A stretch of 64,000 bases of DNA, taken from NCBI RefSeq assembly GCF_001269655.1, contig NZ_LHVE01000020.1:784050-848049 (forward strand), read 5' to 3'. Below the pieces are notes generated by a model that was not told the origin of the DNA, searched no databases, and saw only the letters and a list, made by a program, of their open reading frames with translations. The translations under genes and the position numbers were made by a program. The stretch comes from Pseudomonas thivervalensis. Lineage in GTDB: Bacteria; Pseudomonadota; Gammaproteobacteria; Pseudomonadales; Pseudomonadaceae. Positions within the stretch are counted from its first letter, which is position 1. Every line of letters begins with the position of its first letter. Below, piece after piece: positions 25,529-33,924 of this stretch.

Positions 25529-27814
25529 ATGAATGATCTGGCCAACTCCACAATGACTACGACTTCCCCTCCCAAGCGCATTGACTTCAATACGCCTGAG
25601 CTGCAACGCAAGCGCCGCATCCGCGCGCTCAAGGATCGCCTGACCCGCTGGTACGTGCTGGTCGGCGGTCTCGCCGTCCTCGCTGCCATTACGTTGATTT
25701 TCTTTTTCCTGGCCTACGTGGTGCTGCCCCTGTTCCAGGGCGCGGACCTGACCGCCAAGGATTCGATCACGCCCGCCTGGATGCAAGACGCCGGCAAGCC
25801 GCTGATGATCTCCATCGAAGAACAGAACCAAGTCGCCATGCGGGTTTCCGACAAAGGCCAGGCGCTGTTTTTCGACCTTGCCAGTGGCGCCGAACTGCGC
25901 CGTGTCGACCTGCCGGTTCCGGCCGGCATCAGCGTGACTTCCATTGGTGAAGACCAGCCCGGCAGCCCGCTGGTGGCGATCGGTCTGTCCAACGGCCAGG
26001 CCCTGGTATTCCGTCACACGTATAAGGTCACCTACCCGGACGGCAAGAAAACCATCTCGCCTGCCGTCGAATACCCTTACGGCGAGGCGCCGATCGCGTT
26101 GAACGAGCAGGGCGCGCCCTTGGAGCACGTCAGCCTCAACGCCACCGATTCGACCTTGCTGCTGGCCGGCTCGAGCGGCGCCCAGCTGCAAGTGCTGTCG
26201 CTCACCAGCGAAGAAAACATGATGACCGGCGAAGTCACCAGCGAGCAGACGCGTATCGACCTGCCGCAGATGACCGAGCCGGTGAAGAACATCTTCGTCG
26301 ACCCGCGCCAGCAATGGCTGTATGTGGTCAACGGACGTGCCCAGGCCGATGTGTTCAGCCTGCGGGACAAGAGCCTCAACGGTCGCTACAAACTGCTGGA
26401 GAACGGCGAGGCTCAAGTCACCGCTGCCACTCAGTTGGTGGGCGGTATCTCGCTGATCATCGGCGACTCCAAGGGCGGCCTGGCCCAGTGGTTCATGGCC
26501 CGCGATCCGGACGGCGAGCTGCGCTTCAAACAGATTCGTACCTTCCAGATGGGCAGCGCGCCTATCGTTGAAATCAGCGCCGAAGAACGTCGCAAAGGCT
26601 TTGTGGCCCTCGACGCCGCCGGCAAGCTCGGTGTGTTCCACAGCACCGCCCACCGCACCCTGCTGGTGGACCAGGTGGTTGACGGCCAAGGCCTGTTTGG
26701 CCTGTCGCCACGGGCCAACCGCTTGATCGTCGAACAGGGTGGCAAGCTGCAACCGTTGACGCTGGACAATCCGCACCCGGAAGTGTCGTGGAGCGCGTTG
26801 TGGAGCAAGGTCTGGTACGAAAACTACGACGAACCTAAATACGTCTGGCAATCGACCGCCGCCAACACCGACTTCGAACCCAAGCTGAGCCTTTCGCCGC
26901 TGACCTTCGGCACCCTGAAAGCGGCGTTCTACGCGATGCTGCTGGCGGCGCCGCTGGCGGTTGCCGCGGCGATCTACACCGCCTACTTCATGGCCCCGGG
27001 CATGCGTCGCAAGGTCAAGCCGGTGATCGAGCTGATGGAAGCGATGCCGACGGTGATTCTCGGTTTCTTCGCCGGCCTGTTCCTGGCGCCGTATGTCGAA
27101 GGGCACCTGCCGGGCATCTTCAGCCTGCTGATGTTGCTGCCGATCGGTATCCTGGTCGCCGGTTTCGCCTTCAGCCGCCTGCCGGAATCCATTCGCCTGA
27201 GGGTGCCGGACGGCTGGGAAAGCGCCCTGCTGATCCCGGTGATCCTGTTCGTGGGCTGGCTCTCGCTGTACATGAGCCCGTACATGGAAGCCTGGTTCTT
27301 CGGCGGCGACATGCGCATGTGGATCTCCCACGACCTGGGTATCACCTACGACCAGCGCAACGCCTTGGTGGTTGGCCTGGCGATGGGCTTCGCGGTGATC
27401 CCGAATATCTATTCCATCGCCGAAGACGCTGTGTTCAGCGTGCCACGCGGCCTGACCCTGGGCTCCCTGGCCCTCGGTGCCACGCCATGGCAGACGATGA
27501 CTCGCGTAGTGATCCTCACCGCCAGCCCGGGCATCTTCTCGGCGCTGATGATCGGCATGGGCCGTGCGGTGGGCGAGACCATGATCGTGCTGATGGCCAC
27601 CGGTAACACGCCGGTCATGGAAATGAACCTGTTCGAAGGCCTGCGCACCCTGGCGGCCAACGTGGCGGTGGAGATGCCGGAATCCGAAGTCGGCGGCAGC
27701 CATTACCGCGTGCTGTTCCTGTCGGCCCTGGTGCTGCTGTTGTTCACCTTCGTCATGAACACCCTCGCCGAGCTGATCCGTCAGCGTCTGCGCAAGAAAT
27801 ATTCGTCGCTTTAA
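25529..27814 (+). CDS. pstC: phosphate ABC transporter permease PstC, long form
   Basis: A 761-residue permease, more than twice the length of E. coli PstC (319). One membrane helix (residues ~43-70) is followed by a soluble region of about 370 residues with beta-rich repeats (residues ~75-440), then the permease core with about six helices and the EAA-type loop LALGATPWQTMTRVVILTASPGI. The ATG at 25529 is only 23 bases after the Pho box; a later in-frame ATG lies at 25553. Neither has a clear ribosome site. It is the first gene of pstC-pstA-pstB-phoU. Confidence 0.93.
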   Translation: MNDLANSTMTTTSPPKRIDFNTPELQRKRRIRALKDRLTRWYVLVGGLAVLAAITLIFFFLAYVVLPLFQGADLTAKDSITPAWMQDAGKPLMISIEEQNQVAMRVSDKGQALFFDLASGAELRRVDLPVPAGISVTSIGEDQPGSPLVAIGLSNGQALVFRHTYKVTYPDGKKTISPAVEYPYGEAPIALNEQGAPLEHVSLNATDSTLLLAGSSGAQLQVLSLTSEENMMTGEVTSEQTRIDLPQMTEPVKNIFVDPRQQWLYVVNGRAQADVFSLRDKSLNGRYKLLENGEAQVTAATQLVGGISLIIGDSKGGLAQWFMARDPDGELRFKQIRTFQMGSAPIVEISAEERRKGFVALDAAGKLGVFHSTAHRTLLVDQVVDGQGLFGLSPRANRLIVEQGGKLQPLTLDNPHPEVSWSALWSKVWYENYDEPKYVWQSTAANTDFEPKLSLSPLTFGTLKAAFYAMLLAAPLAVAAAIYTAYFMAPGMRRKVKPVIELMEAMPTVILGFFAGLFLAPYVEGHLPGIFSLLMLLPIGILVAGFAFSRLPESIRLRVPDGWESALLIPVILFVGWLSLYMSPYMEAWFFGGDMRMWISHDLGITYDQRNALVVGLAMGFAVIPNIYSIAEDAVFSVPRGLTLGSLALGATPWQTMTRVVILTASPGIFSALMIGMGRAVGETMIVLMATGNTPVMEMNLFEGLRTLAANVAVEMPESEVGGSHYRVLFLSALVLLLFTFVMNTLAELIRQRLRKKYSSL

Positions 27815-27829
27815 GAAAGGTAGAAGTCT

Positions 27830-29500
27830 GTGAAACAGAACTCCCTGAAAGGATGGTTCAAGAGCGGCGCCCCCGGCGTCTGGATCAGCGGTGGCGCGGT
27901 GTCCATCGCGGTCATCATGACCATTGGCCTGCTGGCGGTGATCGCCGTGCGCGGCCTGGGCCACTTCTGGCCGGCGGACCTGATCCACGCCAGCTACAAC
28001 GTGCCGGGCATGCCAGCGCACCTGGTGGTCGGCGAAGTCGTACAGAAAGAAGAAGTGCCTCGCGAGCGCCTGAAAAGCGCCGGTTTGCCGGTGCCGGACG
28101 AAGGCCCCGAGTTCATGACCCGCGAACTGATCAAGGTCGGCAACCGGGACCTGAACGGCACTGACTTCACCTGGATCGTCGGCGATTGGCTGACCAACCA
28201 GACCACGCCGCCGGAGCTGATGGCCATCGAGCGTCGTGAGTGGGGAAATTTCTACGGCTACCTGGTCAACGTCAAGGAAGGTGGCAAGGTCATCGCCGAA
28301 GGCAAGGCCGCCTGGCCACAGCTGCAGGCTCGCGTACAGCGCGTCAATCAGTTGGCCGACGAGCTCAAGACCCTGGAAAAAGTCGACATCGGCGCCATCA
28401 ACGCCGGCCTTGAGCGTATCCGCCTGCACGGTCGCAAGCTGGAGCTGGACGGCAAGCTCGACGCCGCCGCCCAGGCTGACCTGGAAAGCGAACGCGCCGA
28501 ACTCAACGCCCGCTACAAGGACATCGAAGCACGCCTGGCCGACCTGCATGCGCAGTTCAATCGCGACAGCCTGACCGCCCGCGATGCCAACGGCAAGGAA
28601 GTGGAAATCGAAATCGGCAAAGTGGTGCACGCCTATCAGCCAAACGGCATGGGCACGTTCACCAAGATGGGTTTCTACTTCAGTAAGGTCTGGGAATTCC
28701 TCAGCGACGACCCCCGTGAAGCCAACACCGAAGGCGGCATCTTCCCGGCGATTTTCGGTACCGTGATGATGACCCTGATCATGGCGATGATCGTGACGCC
28801 GTTCGGCGTGCTGGCGGCGGTCTACCTGCGTGAATACGCCCGCCAGGGCCCGATGACGCGCCTGATCCGCATCGCGGTGAACAACCTCGCCGGCGTTCCC
28901 GCCATCGTCTACGGTGTGTTCGGCCTGGGCTTCTTCGTCTACGTGCTGGGTGGTTCGGTCGACCGTCTGTTCTTCCCCGAAGCCTTGCCGGCACCGACCT
29001 TCGGTACCCCGGGCCTGCTCTGGGCCTCCCTGACCCTGGCGCTGCTGGCGGTGCCCGTGGTGATCGTGGCCACCGAAGAAGGCCTGGCGCGGATTCCGCG
29101 TACCGTGCGCGAAGGCTCCCTGGCCCTCGGCGCGACCAAGGCCGAGACCCTGTGGAAAATCGTCCTGCCGATGGCGAGCCCGGCGATGATGACCGGGATG
29201 ATCCTTGCCGTGGCCCGTGCCGCCGGTGAAGTGGCGCCGTTGATGCTGGTCGGCGTGGTGAAACTGGCCCCGTCGCTGCCGCTGGACGGCAACTACCCCT
29301 ATCTGCACCTGGATCAGAAGATCATGCACTTGGGCTTCCATATCTATGACGTCGGCTTCCAGAGCCCGAACGTCGAAGCGGCGCGACCGCTGGTCTATGC
29401 CACGGCGTTGCTGCTGGTGCTGGTGATCGCCACGCTCAACCTGTCGGCGGTGTGGATCCGAAACCACCTGCGTGAGAAGTACAAGGCACTGGATAGTTGA
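27830..29500 (+). CDS. pstA: phosphate ABC transporter permease PstA, long form
   Basis: A 556-residue permease, against 296 in E. coli. The first membrane helix (residues ~15-40) is followed by a ~260-residue insertion with a charged, probably coiled-coil stretch (residues ~160-250), then the permease core with the EAA loop LALGATKAETLWKIVLPMASPAM. The start codon is GTG at 27830, preceded by AAGAAAGG, 15 bases after pstC. It pairs with PstC to form the membrane channel. Extra domains in both partners suggest they contact each other or PstS in the periplasm. Confidence 0.94.
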   Translation: MKQNSLKGWFKSGAPGVWISGGAVSIAVIMTIGLLAVIAVRGLGHFWPADLIHASYNVPGMPAHLVVGEVVQKEEVPRERLKSAGLPVPDEGPEFMTRELIKVGNRDLNGTDFTWIVGDWLTNQTTPPELMAIERREWGNFYGYLVNVKEGGKVIAEGKAAWPQLQARVQRVNQLADELKTLEKVDIGAINAGLERIRLHGRKLELDGKLDAAAQADLESERAELNARYKDIEARLADLHAQFNRDSLTARDANGKEVEIEIGKVVHAYQPNGMGTFTKMGFYFSKVWEFLSDDPREANTEGGIFPAIFGTVMMTLIMAMIVTPFGVLAAVYLREYARQGPMTRLIRIAVNNLAGVPAIVYGVFGLGFFVYVLGGSVDRLFFPEALPAPTFGTPGLLWASLTLALLAVPVVIVATEEGLARIPRTVREGSLALGATKAETLWKIVLPMASPAMMTGMILAVARAAGEVAPLMLVGVVKLAPSLPLDGNYPYLHLDQKIMHLGFHIYDVGFQSPNVEAARPLVYATALLLVLVIATLNLSAVWIRNHLREKYKALDS

Positions 29501-29516
29501 TTACACATTGATTTTC

Positions 29517-29603
29517 TGTGGGAGCGAGCCTGCTCGCGATGGCATCACCTCGGTTCAAAGCTAGACCGAGTCGCCTGAATCGCGAGCAGGCTCGCTCCCA
29601 CAC
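29517..29603. repeat. REP doublet, class A, inside the pst operon
   Basis: Inverted class A units between pstA and pstB. Here the doublet lies inside what should be one transcript, so it would fold in the mRNA. Confidence 0.9.
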
Positions 29604-29675
29604 AGACACATATACAAATTGGCATGGCCACTCAGTGGTCAACCGAACCGAATTTGTTAGCACAGGGAGCCTCCC

Positions 29676-30509
29676 ATGCAACACGAAGCACATACACACG
29701 GCATCAACATGTCGGCCCTGGGCCGCGACAAGCAGAGCCTGGACCTGGCCCAGGAAACTGTCGCCATCGAAGTGCCCGGCCTTAACCTGTTCTACGGCGA
29801 GAAGCAGGCGCTGTATGACGTCAGCCTGAATATCCCGAAACAGCGCGTCACCGCGTTCATCGGCCCGTCGGGCTGCGGCAAGTCAACCTTGCTGCGCACC
29901 TTCAACCGCATGAACGACCTGGTGGACGGCTGCCGCGTCGAAGGTGAAATCAACCTCTACGGCAACAACATCTACCGCAAGGGTGAGGACGTGGCTGAAC
30001 TGCGTCGTCGCGTCGGCATGGTGTTCCAGAAGCCCAACCCGTTCCCGAAAACCATCTACGAGAATGTGGTCTACGGCCTGCGCATCCAAGGCATCAACAA
30101 AAAGCGCGTCCTCGACGAAGCCGTGGAATGGGCCCTCAAAGGCGCGGCGCTGTGGGATGAGGTCAAGGACCGCTTGCACGAATCGGCCCTCGGCCTGTCC
30201 GGTGGTCAGCAGCAACGCCTGGTGATCGCCCGCACCATCGCCGTGGAGCCGGAAGTGCTGCTGCTCGACGAACCCTGCTCGGCCCTGGACCCGATCTCGA
30301 CGCTGAAAGTCGAAGAGCTGATCTACGAGCTCAAGTCCAAGTTCACCATCGTCATCGTGACCCACAACATGCAGCAGGCGGCGCGGGTTTCCGACTACAC
30401 CGCGTTCATGTACATGGGCAAACTGGTGGAATTCGGCGATACCGATACGCTGTTCACCAATCCGGCCAAGAAACAGACCGAAGACTACATCACCGGTCGC
30501 TACGGCTAG
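29676..30509 (+). CDS. pstB: phosphate ABC transporter ATP-binding protein
   Basis: A 277-residue ATPase that powers phosphate import. Walker A GPSGCGKST at residues 63-71, signature LSGGQQQR at 174-181, Walker B VLLLDEP at 194-200, and switch His in VTHNMQQA. It has a longer N-terminus than E. coli PstB, as usual in Pseudomonas. ACAGGGAGCC precedes the ATG. It is separated from pstA by 175 bases holding a REP doublet. Confidence 0.96.
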   Translation: MQHEAHTHGINMSALGRDKQSLDLAQETVAIEVPGLNLFYGEKQALYDVSLNIPKQRVTAFIGPSGCGKSTLLRTFNRMNDLVDGCRVEGEINLYGNNIYRKGEDVAELRRRVGMVFQKPNPFPKTIYENVVYGLRIQGINKKRVLDEAVEWALKGAALWDEVKDRLHESALGLSGGQQQRLVIARTIAVEPEVLLLDEPCSALDPISTLKVEELIYELKSKFTIVIVTHNMQQAARVSDYTAFMYMGKLVEFGDTDTLFTNPAKKQTEDYITGRYG

Positions 30510-30558
30510 TCGAGGCAACTGCATAGCCGCACTGCGCTATCAGGATCAACATTTAACT

Positions 30559-30586
30559 GCTTGAAGCTTGCAGCTTGAAGCTTGCA
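30559..30586. repeat. 14-base tandem repeat, two copies
   Basis: GCTTGAAGCTTGCA twice in direct tandem, between pstB and phoU. Each copy is itself partly palindromic around AAGCTT. Confidence 0.8.
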
Positions 30587-30606
30587 ACTTTCGCGGAGCG
30601 AACAAG

Positions 30607-31368
30607 ATGATTTCGAAGGAAGGCCTTACTCACCATATTTCCGCACAGTTCAACGCCGAGCTGGAGGAAGTGCGCAGTCACTTGCTGGCCATGGGCGGGC
30701 TGGTGGAAAAGCAGGTCAACGACGCGGTGACCGCGCTGATCGAGGCCGACTCCGGCCTGGCCCAGCAGGTGCGCGAGATCGACGACCAGATCAACCAGAT
30801 GGAACGCAACATCGACGAGGAGTGTTTGCGTATCCTGGCCCGTCGTCAACCGGCGGCGTCCGACCTGCGCTTGATCATCAGCATCTCCAAGTCGGTGATC
30901 GACCTTGAGCGGATCGGCGACGAAGCCACCAAGATCGCCCGTCGTGCCATCCAGTTGTGCGAAGAAGGCGAAGCGCCGCGTGGTTACGTCGAGGTTCGCC
31001 ACATTGGTGACCAAGTGCGCAACATGGTCCGCGACGCGCTGGATGCCTTTGCCCGCTTTGACGCCGACCTGGCGTTGTCGGTGGCCCAGTACGACAAGAT
31101 CATCGACCGCGAATACAAGACGGCCCTGCGCGAGCTGGCGACCTACATGATGGAAGACCCGCGTTCCATCTCCCGCGTGTTGAGCATCATCTGGGTGCTG
31201 CGTTCCTTGGAACGTATCGGCGATCATGCACGCAACATCTCGGAACTTGTCATCTACCTGGTGCGCGGCACCGATGTGCGCCATATGGGGCTCAAGCGGA
31301 TGAAGGAAGAAGTTGAGGGCACCCCGTCCGAAACCGCTAATGTTCCCGGCGAAACTGACGATAAGTAA
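30607..31368 (+). CDS. phoU: phosphate signalling protein PhoU
   Basis: A 253-residue all-helical protein of two three-helix PhoU repeats. Both halves carry the metal-binding ERIGDEATKI / ERIGDHARNI motif. PhoU links the PstSCAB transporter to the PhoR kinase and keeps the Pho response off when phosphate is plentiful. ATG 30607 has GCGGAG upstream. A strong terminator follows, ending the operon. Confidence 0.96.
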   Translation: MISKEGLTHHISAQFNAELEEVRSHLLAMGGLVEKQVNDAVTALIEADSGLAQQVREIDDQINQMERNIDEECLRILARRQPAASDLRLIISISKSVIDLERIGDEATKIARRAIQLCEEGEAPRGYVEVRHIGDQVRNMVRDALDAFARFDADLALSVAQYDKIIDREYKTALRELATYMMEDPRSISRVLSIIWVLRSLERIGDHARNISELVIYLVRGTDVRHMGLKRMKEEVEGTPSETANVPGETDDK

Positions 31369-31384
31369 GATTGCCAAGAAAAGC

Positions 31385-31412
31385 GCCCGGCCTTCTGGTC
31401 GGGCTTTTTTTT
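31385..31412 (+). terminator. intrinsic terminator of the pst-phoU operon
   Basis: Stem GCCCGGCC / GGTCGGGC with loop TTCT and one G-T pair, then eight T. Confidence 0.92.
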
Positions 31413-31537
31413 GGATTTTTTTTCATCGAAAGCAGCACCCCGCGAACGAAAAGTCCCGGCGTGACTGAAGGTTTTTTTGGCAATGTGCCATCAGTAAAAG
31501 CGGTATGCTTGCCGGGATTTTTTAGAGGTGTATCTGG

Positions 31538-32485
31538 ATGAGTAAGGTCAGTGTGTTGGTCGTGGACGATGCTTCGTTCATTCGTGACCTGGTGAAGAAG
31601 TGCCTGCGCAACTACTTCCCGGGCGTGCGTATCGAAGACGCGGTGAACGGCAAGAAAGCCCAGGCCCTGCTGGCTCGCGAGGCATTCGATCTGGTGTTGT
31701 GCGATTGGGAAATGCCGGAAATGTCCGGCTTGGAACTGCTGACCTGGTGCCGTCAGCAGGACACCCTCAAGGGCATGCCGTTCGTGATGGTCACCAGCCG
31801 TGGCGACAAGGAAAACGTGGTCCAGGCGATCCAGGCCGGCGTCTCCGGCTACGTCAGCAAGCCGTTCACCAACGAGCAGTTGCTGACCAAGGTCAAGCAG
31901 GCCCTGCACAAGGTCGGCAAGCTCGACACGCTGATGAACAGCGCCCCGACCAAGATGAATTCGGCGTTTGGCAATGATTCCCTCAGCGCCCTGACGGGCG
32001 GCAAGGCTCCGGTGGCGGCGGTCGCTTCGGCGCCAGCGGTAAATCCGTTTGCCAAACCGGCTGCCGCTCCCGCTCCCGCTGCTGCTCCGGCTCGTGGTTT
32101 GCTCAACAGCCCACCGGTCAAGGCACCGGTAGCGGCCGCTTCGACGACCAACCGTGGCCAAGGCCAGTTGCGCCTGTCCAGCGGCACCCAGCAATGCGTG
32201 ATCAAGGCCTTGAGCCTCAAGGAGGCGCTGCTGGTGGTCAAACGCTCCGACACCCTGCCGCAAGTACTCGAAGGTGCGGTGCTGGACATGGAGCAGGGCG
32301 ACAACGCCGAGACCGCTCGTCTCAACGGCTACCTGCACGCCATCGTCGCCCATGAGCAGACTCCCGACAGCGAGTGGCTGCAACTGACGTTCCGCTTCGT
32401 CGACAAAGACCCGCAGAAACTCGACTACATCTCCCGCCTGATCGCCCGCGGTACGGCGCAGAAACACTTCGTACCGGGCGCCTGA
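31538..32485 (+). CDS. response regulator with PilZ-like C-terminal region
   Basis: A 315-residue protein. Residues 1-125 are a CheY-like receiver with Asp10/Asp11, phospho-acceptor Asp56, Thr86 and Lys108 all present. Residues ~140-205 are an Ala/Pro-rich linker. Residues ~208-315 form a mixed alpha/beta domain that resembles PilZ in size and pattern, but I do not see a clear RxxxR plus D/NxSxxG motif, so c-di-GMP binding is doubtful. It has no DNA-binding domain and no cognate kinase nearby. It lies between phoU and phoBR, yet follows a terminator, so it is its own unit. Confidence 0.8.
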   Translation: MSKVSVLVVDDASFIRDLVKKCLRNYFPGVRIEDAVNGKKAQALLAREAFDLVLCDWEMPEMSGLELLTWCRQQDTLKGMPFVMVTSRGDKENVVQAIQAGVSGYVSKPFTNEQLLTKVKQALHKVGKLDTLMNSAPTKMNSAFGNDSLSALTGGKAPVAAVASAPAVNPFAKPAAAPAPAAAPARGLLNSPPVKAPVAAASTTNRGQGQLRLSSGTQQCVIKALSLKEALLVVKRSDTLPQVLEGAVLDMEQGDNAETARLNGYLHAIVAHEQTPDSEWLQLTFRFVDKDPQKLDYISRLIARGTAQKHFVPGA

Positions 32486-32507
32486 TTCGGCGGCGCCTTT
32501 GAGTCCG

Positions 32508-32604
32508 CTATCGCGAGCAAGCTCGCTCCCACATTGGATCTGCGGTGAACGCAGTTTCAATGACCACTGGAAATCAACTGTGGGAGCGAGCCTGCTCGCG
32601 ATGA
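32508..32604. repeat. REP doublet, class A, arms in reverse order
   Basis: One class A unit (CGCGAGCAAGCTCGCTCCCACA, ending at 32534) is followed by its inverse at 32579-32604. The arms face outward, opposite to the other class A doublets. Confidence 0.85.
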
Positions 32605-32759
32605 GGCCATCAGCCTCGGCATAGCATCCAGACCTCAGTCGCAGCCCCGACCCCACTCGTCTGAACTGTTACTTCCTACAGGTTAATTGTTGGGTCGTGC
32701 TTCCTAGATTGTCGTGAGCGGTCACTTTTCGTGAGCGCATGACGAAACAGGAGTTTGCG

Positions 32760-33845
32760 ATGACCAATTACATCAGCTTGGAAGAAAGAAACCGGATTGC
32801 CGATGAATTTCATCGTGGTCAGGGCCCTTTGCTCCCCGCTACGATTGATGAAGCTGTGGACGGGAAGATTTCATATGCCTATCTGGAGAAGGGGCTGACC
32901 ATTCGTTTTCCCTTTGTCGAAGGGATGAGGGTAGGTGGTCCATATCACTTAACGATGGGCTCAGCGGATGCCGGTTTTGGCATCGGTGGACAAATCCAGG
33001 AAGAAAATCAGGACACCCTCGTGGCGGTGTCGGCTGACCAGGCGTTGGCTTTTCAAGGGCAAGAGGCAAGCCTGAGGTACTATTATTTCGAATTCGAAGA
33101 GCCCACTTCGCCGCTCACCCAGTATTCGATCGAGGAAGGGCCCGGGGAGCGGATATTCAAGCCCCAAGTGGATGAAGCCGTTGATGGCGTTATCCCCCTG
33201 GCAGTGCTATCGCAGGGCGTAAACCTTAGAATCAAAGCCGGATTTTCGCTGACCCTCGACGCACTCGTTTCTATCTATTGGTGGGGGACGCATGCGGATG
33301 GTTGTTTCGTCAAACACCTTACCGTCGGCCCGGATCCGGATGAAGATCTGGTCGTGCGGGTCGAACCTGCTCATCTGATGCCGCACAAAGGTGGCCGCGT
33401 CAGGGTTATCTGTACAGCGCTGTCGACGACGGGCACCCAGACGTCCCTTTTACTTGAGCTTAAGGTCGCCAGTGGTCTGGCTGTGCCTGAGGCGGTTTAT
33501 CCAGTGGACGAAGACCTTCGTATCCCAGCCCAGGTCCAGCCTATTATTGAAGAGGGCGGCATACCCCTGTTGCTCAAGACTCAAGGAATGGCCGCGGGGG
33601 ATGTGGCGATACTGATGTCCTACACTGTGCATCCGTATACTGGATTTGTGCGGCGGTATTATGTGAAGGCGTCCGACATTGAAGCGGGTCAGATACGCTT
33701 TTCCGTGCCGACCTGGTTTCCAGAGGACGACCTGTATATATGGGTTTGGGGTTTGATTCATCGTCGGGATGGGGGAGTTGTGGGTTCTCCTGACTTTTTT
33801 CTGGTAGTACCTGGCATGCACAGCGCAAGCGCCAACCCAGTTTGA
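32760..33845 (+). CDS. orphan triple-repeat beta-rich protein
   Basis: A 361-residue protein I do not recognise by name. It contains about three tandem modules (residues ~26-122, 134-240 and 244-355). Modules 1 and 2 share DEAVDG at residues 30-35 and 138-143, followed by a short hydrophobic strand; module 3 starts PEAVYPVDEDLRIPAQV. The pattern looks like the Ig-like repeats of very large Pseudomonas surface proteins. There is no signal peptide or membrane segment. AGGAG lies 7 bases before ATG 32760. Base composition looks lower in GC than its neighbours, with more AT-ending codons, which suggests acquisition. Confidence 0.75.
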   Translation: MTNYISLEERNRIADEFHRGQGPLLPATIDEAVDGKISYAYLEKGLTIRFPFVEGMRVGGPYHLTMGSADAGFGIGGQIQEENQDTLVAVSADQALAFQGQEASLRYYYFEFEEPTSPLTQYSIEEGPGERIFKPQVDEAVDGVIPLAVLSQGVNLRIKAGFSLTLDALVSIYWWGTHADGCFVKHLTVGPDPDEDLVVRVEPAHLMPHKGGRVRVICTALSTTGTQTSLLLELKVASGLAVPEAVYPVDEDLRIPAQVQPIIEEGGIPLLLKTQGMAAGDVAILMSYTVHPYTGFVRRYYVKASDIEAGQIRFSVPTWFPEDDLYIWVWGLIHRRDGGVVGSPDFFLVVPGMHSASANPV

Positions 33846-33924
33846 AACATCCGTCGACTACGCTGGTCCATCCCAGCTGCTAGGCTGCTGTTCAAGCCTT
33901 CATTTTTCGACAGAACTTTTGCCC

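Noticed and set aside
25481..29467. A 1328-codon open frame on the minus strand across pstC and pstA
   Set aside because: It mirrors two conserved permeases in high-GC DNA, its translation is low-complexity (Gln/His/Arg-rich) and it has no start signal. It is an antisense shadow.
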